A stretch of 64,000 bases of DNA from Lamellibrachia satsuma (taxonomy: Eukaryota > Annelida > Polychaeta > Sabellida > Siboglinidae), in contig BSQZ01000001.1 in NCBI GenBank assembly GCA_033239005.1, positions 13,008,000 through 13,071,999 on the forward strand. Direction: 5' to 3'. Position 1 is the stretch's first letter, and each line of letters starts with the position of its first letter. The notes beneath the pieces are model-generated. The model saw nothing but the letters and a program-made list of their open reading frames with translations. It was not told the origin of the DNA and did no database searches. The position numbers and the translations under genes are program-made. Of this stretch, positions 1 to 11,799 are shown one piece after another.

Positions 1-1955
1 CCTTTTAAGTACAAACCATTGTACAAAAACAACAAAGTGTTTTGACCGGTGTTAATACAGCGCTACTTATGTTTTATGAACTGTATTACTACAACAACAT
101 AAAATCTGTTCACCTAACATTCACTAGTGTTGCCCCCCCCATCTAATGGTAAATACTACTCTTCCATTATGACCAAGACATCGCACTCAAACCGCCATTC
201 CCACTTTCATCATAACATAACTCACTAGTCAATTCAGTTAATTTCTTCTTCAATGAAAGATTTTTCTAAACCTATTTTAAAGTTGACTTAATTGAGTATT
301 CAATTATATTTATTCTGTTGCACTTATTCCTAGTCCGTGCAGTGACACTTCAGTATAAGTAGGTGTAATATAATAACATAGTAATATGCATGAATATATA
401 ATAACACAATCACTTTAAAGCAGTACACCATTGTCGGGAGAGCCTGAAACTCTCATAATTGACTAGATCTCATTACTAAACAATTAATCATAAACATGGT
501 AATGCCCTTCAAACGCATTCACAAGTGCAGCATGTGATTAAATCTTTTTTTTTGCAAAGAACTACGATATAATTGACTAGATCTAATTACTAAACAAATA
601 ACCCTAACCGGTAATGCCCTTCAAACTCATCCACAAGCGCAGTTGTTGTTCTTTGCAAAAAAGAACAACTACGGTTGATTATGTGCAGTCCTGAAGAAAA
701 AGAAGTACACTCAAGCTTATGTAGGGCTAGTGTTGTTAGGAAAGTGGTATGTTGCCAAAATCAATATTACTGTACAATGGACCACAGGCATTGATTTTAA
801 CATCAAAGATGCCGACTGTGAAACAGGAAATGGTAGAGCCTCTTGCATCATTAAATTCATTAGGCAAGCATGATTGTCACCATGTCACAGTAAATAGTGC
901 ACATCATGATCAATATTTTACATATATTGTAATTGCAGACACGATTTGAAAAAAATTTCAGACCCAGATGGGAGAAGCTGCTGCTCGTATTATGCCCAAA
1001 ACCCTGAACCTCTCATTGACAGTCTGGTTGAAAGTCGGACGCTCCAACCAAGGAGTTACCTTGCCCCTATGTTTCATCAGGTGGCCCTGACACGGAGCAG
1101 CATCAACTCCACACTTCCTGAATGACCCACTTTCGCATGGTCAAACACATCAGGCAATCTGGCGACGTCCTGTCTACCACAACAGATTACAGTGTGTAAA
1201 AACGCTGTGTAACATTTCATACCTGTGATTAGATTTTTAGATTGTACTCAACAAGTGCAACGCAAGCTTGCTGCCACATCATGTGAGTTACTCAACATAT
1301 TATGGATGATGGTGATAGAGCACATTTGCTGGTGAAGGGACACATTTGATGTGTCAAAAAAATAGTAGTTTGTCCAATGATTTCACCAACACTAAATAAA
1401 ACATTTGTACAAATAAACTAGCATATCAGAGTGGATGTTAGATAGGTTTGATTTTTTGTGAAATGATTGTAAGACAAGTTAACGAGATGAGCCCAAAATG
1501 TTATTGAAGAAGGACCTTTAACATGGCAAGGTGGTGTTTCCTAAGCTAATTAAGACTTGTCAACTGTAATTTACCAAGTATGCCTTTCTTGATGCAGTGA
1601 CCAGCTGTGGGCTATAACACCTCTGGCCTCATTAGCAACGAGAGATGACAGAGATTGCATAAATGCCTGCACCATACACCTACTAACACACCCAAGAAAC
1701 TGGTCTTTTCAAAGCTGCTTGGTCAACTGGAAGGAGTAGCACTTGATGCTCTGAGGTACACAAGGTCAGGTCAAGAATAGAACCATTGTGTGGTGTGAAG
1801 GACCAGAATAGATGAAATAATACCAGGGGTAGAACTTTATGATCGCCTGAGGTGAGTAGCAGTGCTTGAGGATGAATAACATATGGCTAGCACTAGTCCC
1901 CCATGTGAGTAGCTATTTGCTACTCGGTTTTTTATCTAAAAGCAATTCATTTTAT
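1..1955. other. AT-rich intergenic region, no gene recognised
   Basis: AT-rich sequence without a recognisable coding exon or RNA gene. It contains one local direct duplication (listed separately). The 66-codon open frame at 749-949 on the + strand has no recognised domain. It lies upstream of, and on the same strand as, the hAT remnant near 2 kb, so it could be a decayed part of that element, but nothing in it proves this. Confidence 0.5.
455..660. repeat. Direct duplication of about 90 bp, period about 114 bp
   Basis: Two diverged copies start at 455 and 569. Both begin with ATAATTGACTAGATCT, continue ATTACTAAACAA, and share GGTAATGCCCTTCAAAC followed by CACAAG. The second copy runs into a 10-bp hairpin around 648-672 (GTTGTTCTTT / AAAGAACAAC). 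This looks like a local tandem duplication; no function is visible. Confidence 0.7.
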
Positions 1956-1959
1956 TTAC

Positions 1960-2308
1960 GTTTTAGACGTAAAACAATTTATCGGAAAGTAAATCTCAAA
2001 TCTCTGATCATCACCCTGCCCACCTCTTTAGCAGATGCCGAGAGGGTAGTTCTCTTGCACGAAGTTTGTCAAATCAGACCAGAGGCACACACTGACTGAT
2101 ACACAGTTTACACACACACTCAGATCTGGTGATGTTCAGTCTTGCTGGAAACCCCAGACGTGGACCACTTTGATCCGCCATCTGCAGTGAAGCATTGGAA
2201 CAATGCTGGGTCCAGGGCCAGGAGGCCCAACTTCATCACTGACAATGGTGACATAGAGGACTCTGATGGGCCATATGCAGTTGCCAACATCCTGGACCGC
2301 ATGATCTA
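1960..2308 (+). pseudogene. hAT-type transposase C-terminal dimerisation region, decayed
   Basis: The + strand frame around 2000-2095 reads IITLPTSLADAERVV, which resembles the conserved 'LTLPVSxAxxER' core of the hAT C-terminal dimerisation domain. After a stretch reading LVMFSLAGNP, the frame shifts near 2152. It then continues DVDHFDPPSAVKHW and, slightly later, SRARRPNFIT, matching the 'FDPxxAixxWxxxxxRRPNF' tail of ZNF862/KIAA1586-like hAT proteins. A TGA at about 2097 and the frameshift show it is broken. Only the last 100 or so residues of a protein normally several hundred residues long are visible, and no terminal inverted repeat was found. Family assignment rests on motif memory and not on an alignment. 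Confidence 0.5.
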
Positions 2309-2803
2309 ATTTAGTATTAATTGAATAAAATAATTATGTTATACTATCAGACATTTTTTATTTGTTTATTTTGTTTAAGGAGAATTGTAGGTCAACAAAC
2401 AAAACTGCATGAAAAGTGAGCATTTCGGCAATGTCCACCAAAAATGGGGGACTAGTGATTTTTATGGGATGATTATATTAAGGGTACTAATCTCCCTGGC
2501 CAGCGGGCTACATTTCTTAATTTCATACACTGTATACAGAAAATAGAAGGATACCACACTACACAAAAGCATTTAGCAAAAAACTGCATGTTTAAACATA
2601 TACTGGTACAACATTTATCACAGTTACAGCCAAAACTTAGCATGACATGACTCTGGGTAAATATATATTTCCAAGGTATGTAAAAATTATAATGAGAACA
2701 GACATACATATTATATTATTATATTAAGGTGCCAACAAATAATAATATATTAATTACTTATTAAATGTTAATTACTTATTATTATTACATAAATTAATCG
2801 TGG

Positions 2804-3035
2804 GGAACGGTGGTCTAATGGTTAGAGCACCCGTCTGTCGATCGAGAGGACGGTGGTTCGATTCCACCTCCGCCGTTTTGAAGCTTGGGCAATTTCGTTC
2901 ACCCCACTTTGCCCGTGTCTTTCGGAAGAGACACTAAAAGCCATCGCCGCATCGGTCCAAACTCCTGCGTTAGCTCAAGATTGGGCTGTTTGGAGTATAA
3001 CTACTTGAGACTTGAGAATCTAATTTGTCCAAGTT
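2804..3035 (+). repeat. tRNA-derived SINE, family SINE-1
   Basis: The head carries an A-box-like TGGTCTAATGGTTAGAGC (2811-2828) and a perfect B-box GGTTCGATTCC (2855-2865). ACGGTGG (2807-2813) can pair with CCGCCGT just downstream, a degenerate acceptor stem. The body continues with a GCTTGGGCAATTTCGTTCAC-like stretch, also found after the B-box in the minus-strand copy near 42.5 kb. The tail 2959-3020 (ACTCCTGCGTTAG...GGGCTGTTTGGAGTATAAC) is repeated at 11081-11137. The spacing of the arms does not fold into a regular tRNA, so I call it a SINE and not a tRNA gene. Confidence 0.65.
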
Positions 3036-3289
3036 GGCATTTGGATGGGGGGGGGCTTTTGCGCGGCTTTTGTCCGTGCACCATCAAAGGTCATAGCGCT
3101 TTGGTCCAAGAACACACACTCGAACGACAACACGACCCCGGTCCCTGACAGTAAAAATTTGCGACACCACTCACGTGGTCAAGTTGCGGTCAAGCGAGGG
3201 CGGAACATGATTCATGAAATTGAAACGGCACAACACCATTTACATCGTTGTATAAGCAAAAACCGGGCTTAACACTTAGTTCCATGCGA

Positions 3290-4950
3290 CAATGTATGTT
3301 TCCTGAGCTTGTACAAAGGCGCTGCGTTGCAATATGTTATGCATTGTTTAAACGCAAACGAACAATCTGCCAGTTAATGACAGAGCAATACACCTCAGAC
3401 TAAGACATGCGCCACATTGTAACCGATGCCGCCTACGGTGACGTCCAATGAGCGTAAAAGTGTTTCCGACAGTTGCTGCAAACAACCGATCACAAAATCG
3501 AGTACAACCAAACAAATCCTATGTAATCTGCAATACACATAGTCATAATACGATAATAAAATGATGCTTACCAACGGAGATGACAAGTCGTTATTTTACA
3601 CGAGAAATCACCGGATCTTTGTTGACAACACACCCCGCGTCCCTGACCTTCCTACAAGAAACTACAAAGGAATGAGACACGACAGTGAATTTGTATTTCA
3701 TTATAATTCGTTGTTACTATATCTGTCTAGCTAATGCGCTTTCGGCTAAGTATTTAAATTTGGATTTTTTATTATGCTTTATATATGAAATAAACAATTG
3801 GATTGTTTACTTTATAAAATAAACTCATTGTTTCCGAATAAAACTTTTAAAGATTTGGCATTTAATTCCGAAACCCCTTGTCGCGAGCACCTGCAATTTT
3901 AGGTTGTATACAAAATGCAAACGTGGATTTAATAGACGGAATGGTCTGCTCCGCGTACGCAGAAAATGTCTGCTCACAGTATGGATCCGTAGTATTATTA
4001 TATATTAATATCTCGTGTGTTAGTCCCTCCCTCCCTCCCTACCTCCCTCCCCCCCTCTCTCTATATATATATATATATGCTCCGTGCACCGATGATGCAT
4101 TTTTAAAACTTTGGATCTATGGCGATATACCCGCAACTGTCTACTCATATAGCAACATATAGCAGAGTTATGCAACTTACATATGCTATTATTATGTATC
4201 GTTATTAATGTGTATTGACATACAACAAACAGACATTTGTGAAACCATACGTCATCGTAGTATGCCTAAATTAGCTGTTAACGTAGGAACTATTTTCTTA
4301 ATTGTTATTCTGCTGACTTGGCGGAGCGAATTAAACTAATTTCGCTAAAGAGCGCCAATTTAAAATAGGGCTTGAAATATTTGAAACTACCCTCTCTGCA
4401 TGCGTGTTCATCGATATTACATACAAACGTTACTGGCGTTTTTAATTATTATTTTCACGTGAATCTACCATATATGACAAGTTATCTTCCGGGTTGTTAA
4501 GGGCACTATTTTCAGACGTCATTTTTCGATGGCGTAGGGATTGTCATATTTCACTGCTTCTTTTATTTGTTTGCTTGTTTTTATTTCGTCTAATAACACA
4601 TACAATTAGAATGTATTTGATCATGAAGTTAAATACGTGTCAACAAACTACTGATTTCCAGCGAGTAAAAAAACAGTTACCCCACCTAGCGGATAAGACA
4701 GAAACAAGGGTAGTCATAAATTGAATATTCCTTATTATTATTATTAGAAAAGGAGTCTCCTCACAAATAATACATAGGAGTTTTATAATCATGAAACAAT
4801 GGATATATCATAATCGTTACAACGTTTTGAACAAATACCATTATGAACTAACATTATTATTACCACTACAACCAACTGTATTTCAAGAAGGCTTGCACCT
4901 TGATGTTTCTGTGTAATCTTATTTAAGTAACATACACTAAACGCGCACAC
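3290..4950. other. Intergenic, no gene recognised
   Basis: AT-rich intergenic DNA. A pyrimidine-rich (CCCT)n stretch followed by a short (TA)n lies at about 4020-4078. Open frames here are short, lack domains and have no convincing splice context. Confidence 0.5.
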
Positions 4951-4952
4951 AA

Positions 4953-4956
<4 letters not shown>

Positions 4957-5032
<76 letters not shown>

Positions 5033-5044
5033 TGAGTGCGTGTA
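4957..5044. repeat. Compound microsatellite (TG)n(CGTG)n
   Basis: TG dinucleotides run directly into CGTG tetranucleotides, a compound type that recurs across the window at 31 kb, 36 kb and 57 kb. Confidence 0.95.
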
Positions 5045-5099
5045 TATATATTTATTTATTTTTACATATTGGCTAAAGGCTACATGCGTGTGAGAAGTC

Positions 5100-6190
5100 C
5101 TAGGCTGAGGTTCAGGTGGATAGTTTTAGTTTTGAGTGTAGGGGATGTGCAAAGATGAAGGGACTAGAGGTGGAGATGGAACGGCTGAGCCAGCTCGTTT
5201 TAGTATTGGTGGTGGGAAGGGAAGAGGTGGGTTGTGCCAGTGGTTCCAGTGGGGGGGGAGTGGATGATAAAGTAGGGGAGGTGATGAGAGATAAGTTAGG
5301 GAGAGCTCAGGATGTAAGGAGACAGGAGGAACTGAGACGGGAAGGAAGGCGACAAGAGGGAGGGTGACAGGAGCGAAGGATGTGGGAATGAAGGAGACAT
5401 GAATGAAAGAGATGGACGCAAAGGACTCTGGAAAGAGGGAGATGGGAGGGATGACAACGGGAGTGAAGGGAACAATGGCATCAGCATTGAAGGTGACACG
5501 AGTGCAAGATATCCAATAGATGGGAGGGAAAGATGACATGTGATGGGCAAGAGGGAGATTGACAACCTGCTGCCAGGTGACACAACTGCAGGACAGAATG
5601 CATCGGAAAGGACCGCAAGAGTTACTCTGAGGTAGTGACAGAGGGCGTGAGGGAGAGACTGAGGGTGTTTGTGGGGGACTCGATAGTTAGGAAGACTGAT
5701 AGAGTGCTAAACAAGGGGGCGATGGTTTGCTTTCCAGGGGCAAAAATAGAGAGGGTGGAAAAAAATTTGAGTCCTGGAAAGGGAGGATCTTTTTTAGTAC
5801 ACATAGGGACTAATAATGCAGAGAGGGAGGTTACAACTGCCATAGTTAAGAAATACAGGCAGTTAGTCAAAACACGTAAGCAGATGCGGGTTGAGCAGAT
5901 AATTCTGTCAGGGATTTTACCAGCAATGGGAAGCGGGGGCATGGTTATTGAAATTGCTGGAGAATGGCAATTAGCATGCTAGTTCAGCAGCTATGTAGGG
6001 AAGAGGAAGTTGGATTTGTGGGGATGTTTTGTTGGGAGGGCTGATATGTACATGAAGGATGGGCTTTATCTAAGTGGAAATGGTGCAGCAGTGTTTGCGA
6101 ATGATTTCTCAACAGCAGTAGACAGTGGCATGGGTAACATCAACAATATTTTCAGTAGCAAACACTGTTTCAACTAGAAGCGCAGGAGGG
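5100..6190 (+). pseudogene. LINE-A ORF1 (CR1/L2-like) with SGNH/GDSL esterase-like domain, degraded
   Basis: The frame from 5116 starts with SFECRGC, a Cys-x2-Cys element, then a short Glu/Leu-rich stretch (LEVEMERLSQLV) that could be coiled coil. This resembles CR1-type ORF1 proteins. At 5635-5960 the frame carries RVFVGDSIVRKTDRV, CFPGAKIERV, VHIGTNN and LSGILPAMG, the order of blocks in the SGNH esterase domain of CR1/L2 ORF1 (GDS nucleophile block, then the GTN block). The tail, in another frame, contains DGLYLSGNGAAVFAN, which recurs on the minus strand at 50.1 kb. An in-frame TAG near 5980 and frame changes show decay. The purine-rich region 5280-5480 is low-complexity linker. ORF1 binds RNA in related LINEs; here it is non-functional. 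Confidence 0.75.
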
Positions 6191-6269
6191 TTACTTAGAG
6201 TTGCCTCAAACAGGACAAGAGGCCACTAGTACACACAAACCAGTAGCAAAATATCCAGAAAACATTTCT

Positions 6270-7490
6270 GAAGCTGGTAATAAATGCGTGTGTTTAAATG
6301 CAAGGAGCATAATTAATAAGAAAAACAAATTAAACATTATGGAAGATAGTACGTAATGTTTAGGAGAGATCGAATAGGAAGAAGGGAGGGGAGTTATTTT
6401 ATATATTAAAGAATCTATTCAGGGTTATGAAATAAAATTAGAAAGGGAAGCAGGAAATTGAACATTAACTATTGGGTTAGTTTACCGAAGTAAAAAAATA
6501 AACGAAGAGGATGAATACTTAGTAAAGCTAGATTGGAATAACATGCTGAGGAACAAGACAGTACTTGAATGTTGGAACATTGTAAAATATGAAATTGAGA
6601 GTATCATTTGTCGATTTCTTCCCTTGAAAATACGATGAAAATGGCCTAGAAAGTAACACTTGTCAAAAGAAGCTTTTAAAAAAATAGCATAAAAACAAAA
6701 TATGCGGAAGGTTTATAGGCGTACCAGAAAGGATGAAGACTGCACCAATTACAAAGATGGAAATTAGACAATCTGAAAGAAGCTATGAACAAAAACTAGC
6801 ATGTAACATAAAAAAATTACAGCAAAAGTTGTTATGCATATGTCAGGAGTAAACAAAACATACCAGATAAGGTTGGACCACTACAAGACAGTATTGAACC
6901 ACTAGAAGACAGCGTTGGACCACTAGAAGAAGTGCTGGAAATATAATATCACAAGGTTTTTTAATGGTGGAAGACCTAAATGGATACTTCAGTTCAAGGT
7001 TTACCTAAGAGGATATTATTTCATTACCAGTTCCAGATGCCAAATTCCAGGAAGCTAAATAGGACTGTTTAGGGCAGTTAATTTTAACTCCAGAAATGTT
7101 AGCTAAAAAGCCAATAAAGGATAATAAATCACCTGGAGTGGATGGAATTCCAACAAAACAACTAATGGAAACGGTAGAACAAATTATTAAACCACTTGCA
7201 AGTGTGTTCAACTTGTCATTAAAAGAGGGAGTGGCTTCTTTTGAATGGAAAGAAGCAAACATTTATTTATTGATTAGTATTTAAAAATTGCTCAAGAAAT
7301 AAGTCAGAGAATTACAGACCAGTGAGTATAACATCAGTGGTTTGTAAATTATTAGGAAGTTTAGTTAAACATATTGTGGACTTCCTTGTTAGACATAAGT
7401 TATTAAATCCATATCAACATGGATTCCTAAAAGCGAGGTCATGATTAGCAAATGTTATGTTTTTTTGAAGAAATCACTAAATGGATAGAC
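6270..7490 (+). pseudogene. LINE-A ORF2 (endonuclease and reverse transcriptase), internally deleted
   Basis: CLNARSIINKKNKLN near 6300 is the start of the endonuclease domain, followed after a deletion by VMFRRDRIGRR. From about 6470 the text reads LTIGLVYRSKKINEED and then jumps to KLDWNNMLRNKT, skipping the catalytic middle of the endonuclease. RT-domain landmarks follow: DNKSPGVDGIPTKQLMETV (7120-7175) and a degraded block corresponding to NYKPVSLTS, ending near EITKWIDK at 7490. Many stops and frameshifts are present. It is collinear with the ORF1 remnant upstream and the same family as the copies at 19.1-21.8 kb and 47.3-53.5 kb. Confidence 0.75.
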
Positions 7491-7680
7491 AAGTTCTTAT
7501 TTAACGCAGTATCCAGTCCGTAAGACCGCTCAAGGTGCTTTACACTTCACCCCCCTGGCAGACCTGTTCATTCCAAGGCCATCTCAACTTCTCTGGGAAG
7601 TACTCACCCATGCTGCAATTGTGCGAAGACTAGTCGTTCACATTTCCACCACTGTCTGTGTTGCCAGGTTGAATATGTAC
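7491..7680 (-). repeat. SINE-2 copy between LINE-A pieces
   Basis: Read on the + strand it begins at the SINE 3' end (GCAGTATCCAGTCCGTAAGA, CCGCTCAA), then GACCTGTTCATTCCAAGGCC, TCTCTGGGAAGTACTCACCC and GCGAAGACTAGTCGTTCAC. The same blocks occur near 42.1 kb, 43.75 kb and 57.2 kb, and in opposite orientation at 57.5 kb, so the element lies on the minus strand here. It separates the RT fragment from the LINE-A 3' end. Confidence 0.7.
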
Positions 7681-7815
7681 TTTGAATATGTTTAAAAACA
7701 AGGTTGACAAGGGCGGGTCACAGAGATGAAACAACGGTTTCCTTGTCCACTTGCCATCTGGGCCTTTGCCATGGATGGCAATCTTGTTAACTCTTGTTAG
7801 ATCTTGTTAAATGTT
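7681..7815 (+). mobile_element. LINE-A 3' end fragment
   Basis: GAATATGTTTAAAAACAAGG encodes the conserved NMFKNK near the ORF2 C-terminus. It is followed by CCTTGTCCACTTGCCATCTG and a terminal GATGGCAATCTTGTTAA-type tail with TCTTGTTA repeats. This is the same 3' UTR as at 21.75-21.84 kb. Confidence 0.75.
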
Positions 7816-7829
7816 ACATGCATACAATC

Positions 7830-7930
7830 ATACGTGCGTGCATGCATGCATACATACATACATACATACATACATACATACATACATACATACATACGTA
7901 CATACATACATACATACGTACATGTATACA
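7830..7930. repeat. (CATA)n microsatellite with GTGC start
   Basis: A CATACATA run with a few CGTA interruptions lies directly after a LINE-A 3' tail and before another LINE-A fragment. Confidence 0.95.
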
Positions 7931-8228
7931 TGAACAAATCAGTATACCACTTGCAAGAGTGTTCAACTTGTTGTTAAAAGAGGGAGTTGTTCATATCATA
8001 ACATCATACCATTATTTAAAAAGAGTTCAAGAAATAAATAAGAGAATTACAGACCAGTGAGCTTAACATCAACCGTCATAACAAATATGTTATGTTTTTT
8101 TTGGGGAAAAATCCCTAAGTGAATAGACGAGAAATCACCAGTAGATATTATCTACTTAGATTTTGAGAAAGCTTTTGACAAATTGCCACATCAAAGATGT
8201 CTACTTAAATTAAAAGCCTATGGTATCG
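7931..8228 (+). pseudogene. LINE-A reverse transcriptase fragment
   Basis: Begins EQISIPLARVFNLLLKEGVV and ends with SPVDIIYLDFEKAFDKLPH (8136-8200), RT motif A with the catalytic Asp, then LLKLKAYGIG. It is truncated on both sides, with stops and a deletion between. It abuts LINE-B at about 8228. Confidence 0.75.
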
Positions 8229-10935
8229 GGGATGGCCACGGCGGTGGAGTCCTTATAGCCTTCCGTGACAACTTTGTAGCTGAACCACTCCAAAATTTAA
8301 ACTCAAATTGTGAAATAATTTTGAAAAAAGTTCACTTTGCATGAAACAAATGTATATACTTTGCATCTTATTATCGACCCCCAAATGACCACCTCCAATC
8401 CCTTGAAGTTCTCCATGACTCCCTAACTAAACTATATAGATTACAAAAAGAACTCCCCCTAATGTAGTAACAGCTGGAGATTTTTACCTCCCTGATATCA
8501 ACTGGACAAATCACCAGATCACTAATAACATCACTGCTAACAAGCATAACAAACTACTAGAAATAACTAACGACTTTGGGCTGCAAAACATGGTAAACGA
8601 CCCCACACGTATCGCTTCTGGTAACATTCTTGACCTCATACATCCCTCCATTATCATCAACACCCACACCACTCCTGGTATGAGCGATCACGAATCCGTG
8701 ACCTTCAATGTCAACTTAAACCCAGTTCGCAACAAAAAACCCCCCACGAAGTTTTTAGTTACAAATCAGCAGACTGGAACAAACTCAAAGATGACATAGA
8801 CAAACTAAATCTTGAGTACTTTAACATGGACCCCAACTCACAGGATATAGACATAAACTGGACCTTTTTCCGTGAACATCTGACTACCTTGATTAACAAT
8901 AACATACCTAGACGATACACAAAAGCTAAAACCCACGTCCCCTGGATAACACGTGAACTAATTAGAATGCAGAGAACACGAAACAAAAGCCACAAAAAGG
9001 CAAAGCAAACTGGACTAAACAGTGACTGGGAAAAATTTAAGGAACTCCGAAAGCAAGCTACTAAAGCATTAGCAAAATCTTACAAAGACTATGTTAACAA
9101 CCACATTGGAGACAACCTGAAAACTAATCCAAAACGATTCTGGTCATATATTAAGGCAAATAAACGAGAAAGCATTGGCATTCCCACACTTCGAGTAAAC
9201 GACCAGCCAATAATAAATGATAAAGCAAATGCCCTAAACAACCAATTTAGCTCTGTATTTACCCAAGAAAAGCACCCCATCCCCCAAATGGCTCCCTCTA
9301 CTTACCCCAACATCCCCCTTCTCGAAATTGGCATAAATGGCATAATAAAGCAGCTGGAAAATCTAAACCAGAACAAAGCTACAGGCCCAGATGAACTCCC
9401 AGCCAGAATCCTTAAAGAAACTGCAAAGCAGATAGCTCCCATCATCACCCAAATTTTCCAACAATCATACAACACAGGTAAACTTCCTAACAACTGGCTA
9501 CAAGCATTAGTAACTCCTATACACAAAAAGAGCCACAAATCTGACCCTGCTAACTACAGACCCATAGCACTAACCTGCATCCTCTGTAAAGTAATGCAAC
9601 ATATCATCCTAAGCAATATGTGGAAACACCTGCACAAACATAACATCATTCTCCACTTCCAACACGGATTCCAGTCTGGACTGTCTTGTGAATCTCAACT
9701 CACTGAGACAGTCCACGACTGAGTGACTGCTATGTATAACAAGACCCAAATTGATGCAATCCTGCTTGACTATGCCAAAGCCAAATTTTCTGCCAAAGCC
9801 TTCGACAAAGTGCCTCACCTACGTCTTCTATCAAAATTGACTTCCTACGGAATCACTGGAAACACTCAACATTGGAGCAAATCTTTTCTATCCAACCGCA
9901 AACAGAGAGTCTCAGTTAACGGTGCCCTGTTGGACATCATAGATGTCACATCTGGTGTCCCACAGGGTTCAGTTCTAAGACCTGTCCTCTTCTTACTCTA
10001 CATAAATTACATAAATGGGAACATCAAATCTTCTATACGCCTTTTTGCAGATGATAGTATTATATATCGTAAAATTTCTTCCAAAACCGACCACGAAATT
10101 CTCCAAACTGACCTAAGCCAACTCCAAACATGTTCAGACAAATGGTAAATGGAATTTAATGTATCTAAATGTGCCCACCTTCCAATAACAAACAAAACTA
10201 AACCCAGCCCACACAAGTACTCGCTTTCTGGCCAGCCATTATCCACTGTATCCAGCCACTCATATCTCGGAGTAAAATTGGATTCCAAATTAACCTGGAC
10301 AAATCACGTCACTGACATAACTTCAAAATCTTTTTAGGCATGATTAAACGAACTCTTGGCCCATGTAAACCCGAAGTTAAACAAATAGCCTACAACATGC
10401 TAATCAGGCCAAAACTCGAGTACACTTCACCCTTATGGAATCCCCACACCTTTTCACAAGTTAAAAGCCTTGAAAGATTGCAACACTCTGCTGCCAGATT
10501 TGTTAGAAATGATTACAGACGGAACACAAATCCAGCAGATCTAATTACTGCCGTTGGATGGCCAACCCTCGAACGAAAACGCATCATTAAACAAGCCACA
10601 ACATTCTACAAAATTTTAAATAACATTATTGAGATCACACCCCCCCCCCCCTCCAGGCCTACTAACCCGCTCTCAAACCCGTGGACAATACATAGCCCCC
10701 AGGTGTCATATAAATGCAATGGTCTTTTCATTTTATCCCCGAGCCATTCACATATGGAATATGATTCCACCAAAAATTACCAACATAAACAACCCAAGAT
10801 CATTTCAAGTAGCTATTATGGAACTCCCTTTCACCACACCTCCTCACTGCCTTTAAAACACAGTGCTCAGCGTAAACTTATCCATGGAGAATGTCTATGT
10901 GTGCATGTGGCAAGGCAGCGACAGTATCCATACAC
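8229..10935 (+). mobile_element. LINE-B non-LTR retrotransposon, near full-length ORF2, mutated
   Basis: A second, distinct CR1/jockey-like family. It opens inside the endonuclease domain (GGGVLIAFRDNFVAEPL at about 8240, then ASYYRPPND). GDFYLPDINW and GMSDHESV (Ser-Asp-His endonuclease block, about 8680-8705) follow. The longest open piece, 8826-9722, holds ATGPDELPARIL, NYRPIALTCILCKVMQHII and FQHGFQSGLSCESQL. RT motif A (about 9768-9815) carries an extra KFSAKA between the Asp block and FDKVPH. SGVPQGSVL (motif B) and LFADDSIIY (motif C, about 10043) are present. The C-terminus includes PRAIHIWNMIPPK. Breaks: frameshifts near 8465 and 8795, stops at 9720 and 10146, a frameshift near 10336 and another at a C-run at 10639-10651. 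No ORF1 is visible. Confidence 0.85.
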
Positions 10936-11080
10936 ATAACCAACCTATTCAAACTTTTTTTTAACATCCTATACATAAAATAAATAAAACTATCAGATAA
11001 AAACAATTTCAGCAACATTAAAGATACTAGTCTTTTAGTCGAATGTACCACCCACAGCGCATGCGCACAGTCCACCACAA

Positions 11081-11137
11081 ACTCCTGCGTTAGCCCAAAT
11101 TTGGGCTGTTTGGAGTATAACCACTTGAGACTTAAGG
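11081..11137 (+). repeat. SINE-1 tail fragment
   Basis: CAAACTCCTGCGTTAGCCCA and TTGGGCTGTTTGGAGTATAA followed by CCACTTGAGACTT closely match 2959-3020 in the 3' half of the SINE at 2.8 kb. The tRNA head is missing. Confidence 0.65.
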
Positions 11138-11300
11138 GATGGCATAATTGACTGGATAGAACAATGGCTGACTGACAGAAGACAGTGTGTTGTAGTAGAT
11201 GGAGAACTTTCAAACTGGAAGGGCGGATTACACGTAGATTAACATTGATGGACTCTCGATAAGACAATGGCTTTCTTGCCTACTTGCCACCTGGGCCAAC
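11138..11300 (+). mobile_element. LINE-A fragment: RT piece fused to 3' end
   Basis: Reads [20 protein letters not shown], an RT segment after motif A, then jumps within about 20 bp to GACTCTCGATAAGACAATGG and TACTTGCCACCTGG, the LINE-A 3' UTR. A deletion of roughly 1 kb relative to the 19-21.8 kb copy is implied. Confidence 0.7.
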
Positions 11301-11653
11301 TTATATTACAAAAACCGGTTATAACAGTTAGCATTCGTTTTCGGTTTTCTTGAAAACGAAAAACGAACATTGTGTGCCTTTTTCGTTTCCACATTGAAAA
11401 TATGATAACGAAAAAGGAAAAGACGGCACATACACGCACCATTGTGAACTGGAGACAGTAAAAGTGCCAAACCGGTCAGGAATGAAACTGCAATTTTATT
11501 ACATATATACGTGTTACATTGCATATACGATTTAATTGAAGCAATAATTTCATAGAAGTTATGGTGGCGCATTAAAAAGTATTCGAAATTCCCGGGGGTG
11601 GGAATATTACTTATATGGACATTTGACGTAGACTGTGTAACTCAGAACAATAG

Positions 11654-11785
11654 TAGGGGAAGGCAGTGTTAGTTGAGCCACTCAGTTAGTTTATGTGAGT
11701 AAAAACAATTTTGTGTTATGAACATGATTGTGCACTACATATAAAAAAGAATGAAAAATGGCTCAACTAACACTGCCTTCCCCTA
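11654..11785. mobile_element. 132-bp MITE with 27-bp perfect terminal inverted repeats
   Basis: The left end 11654-11680 starts TAGGGGAAGGCAGTGTTAG and the right end 11759-11785 is its exact reverse complement. The interior is AT-rich. A related single end lies at 44715-44741. The flanks suggest a TA-type target, but this is not certain. Confidence 0.8.
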
Positions 11786-11799
11786 TTGTACACTTGTTT

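Noticed and set aside
2804..2880. Functional tRNA gene
   Set aside because: A- and B-boxes are good, but acceptor and D-arm pairing are poor, the spacing is irregular and a SINE body follows directly; relatives occur elsewhere in the window.
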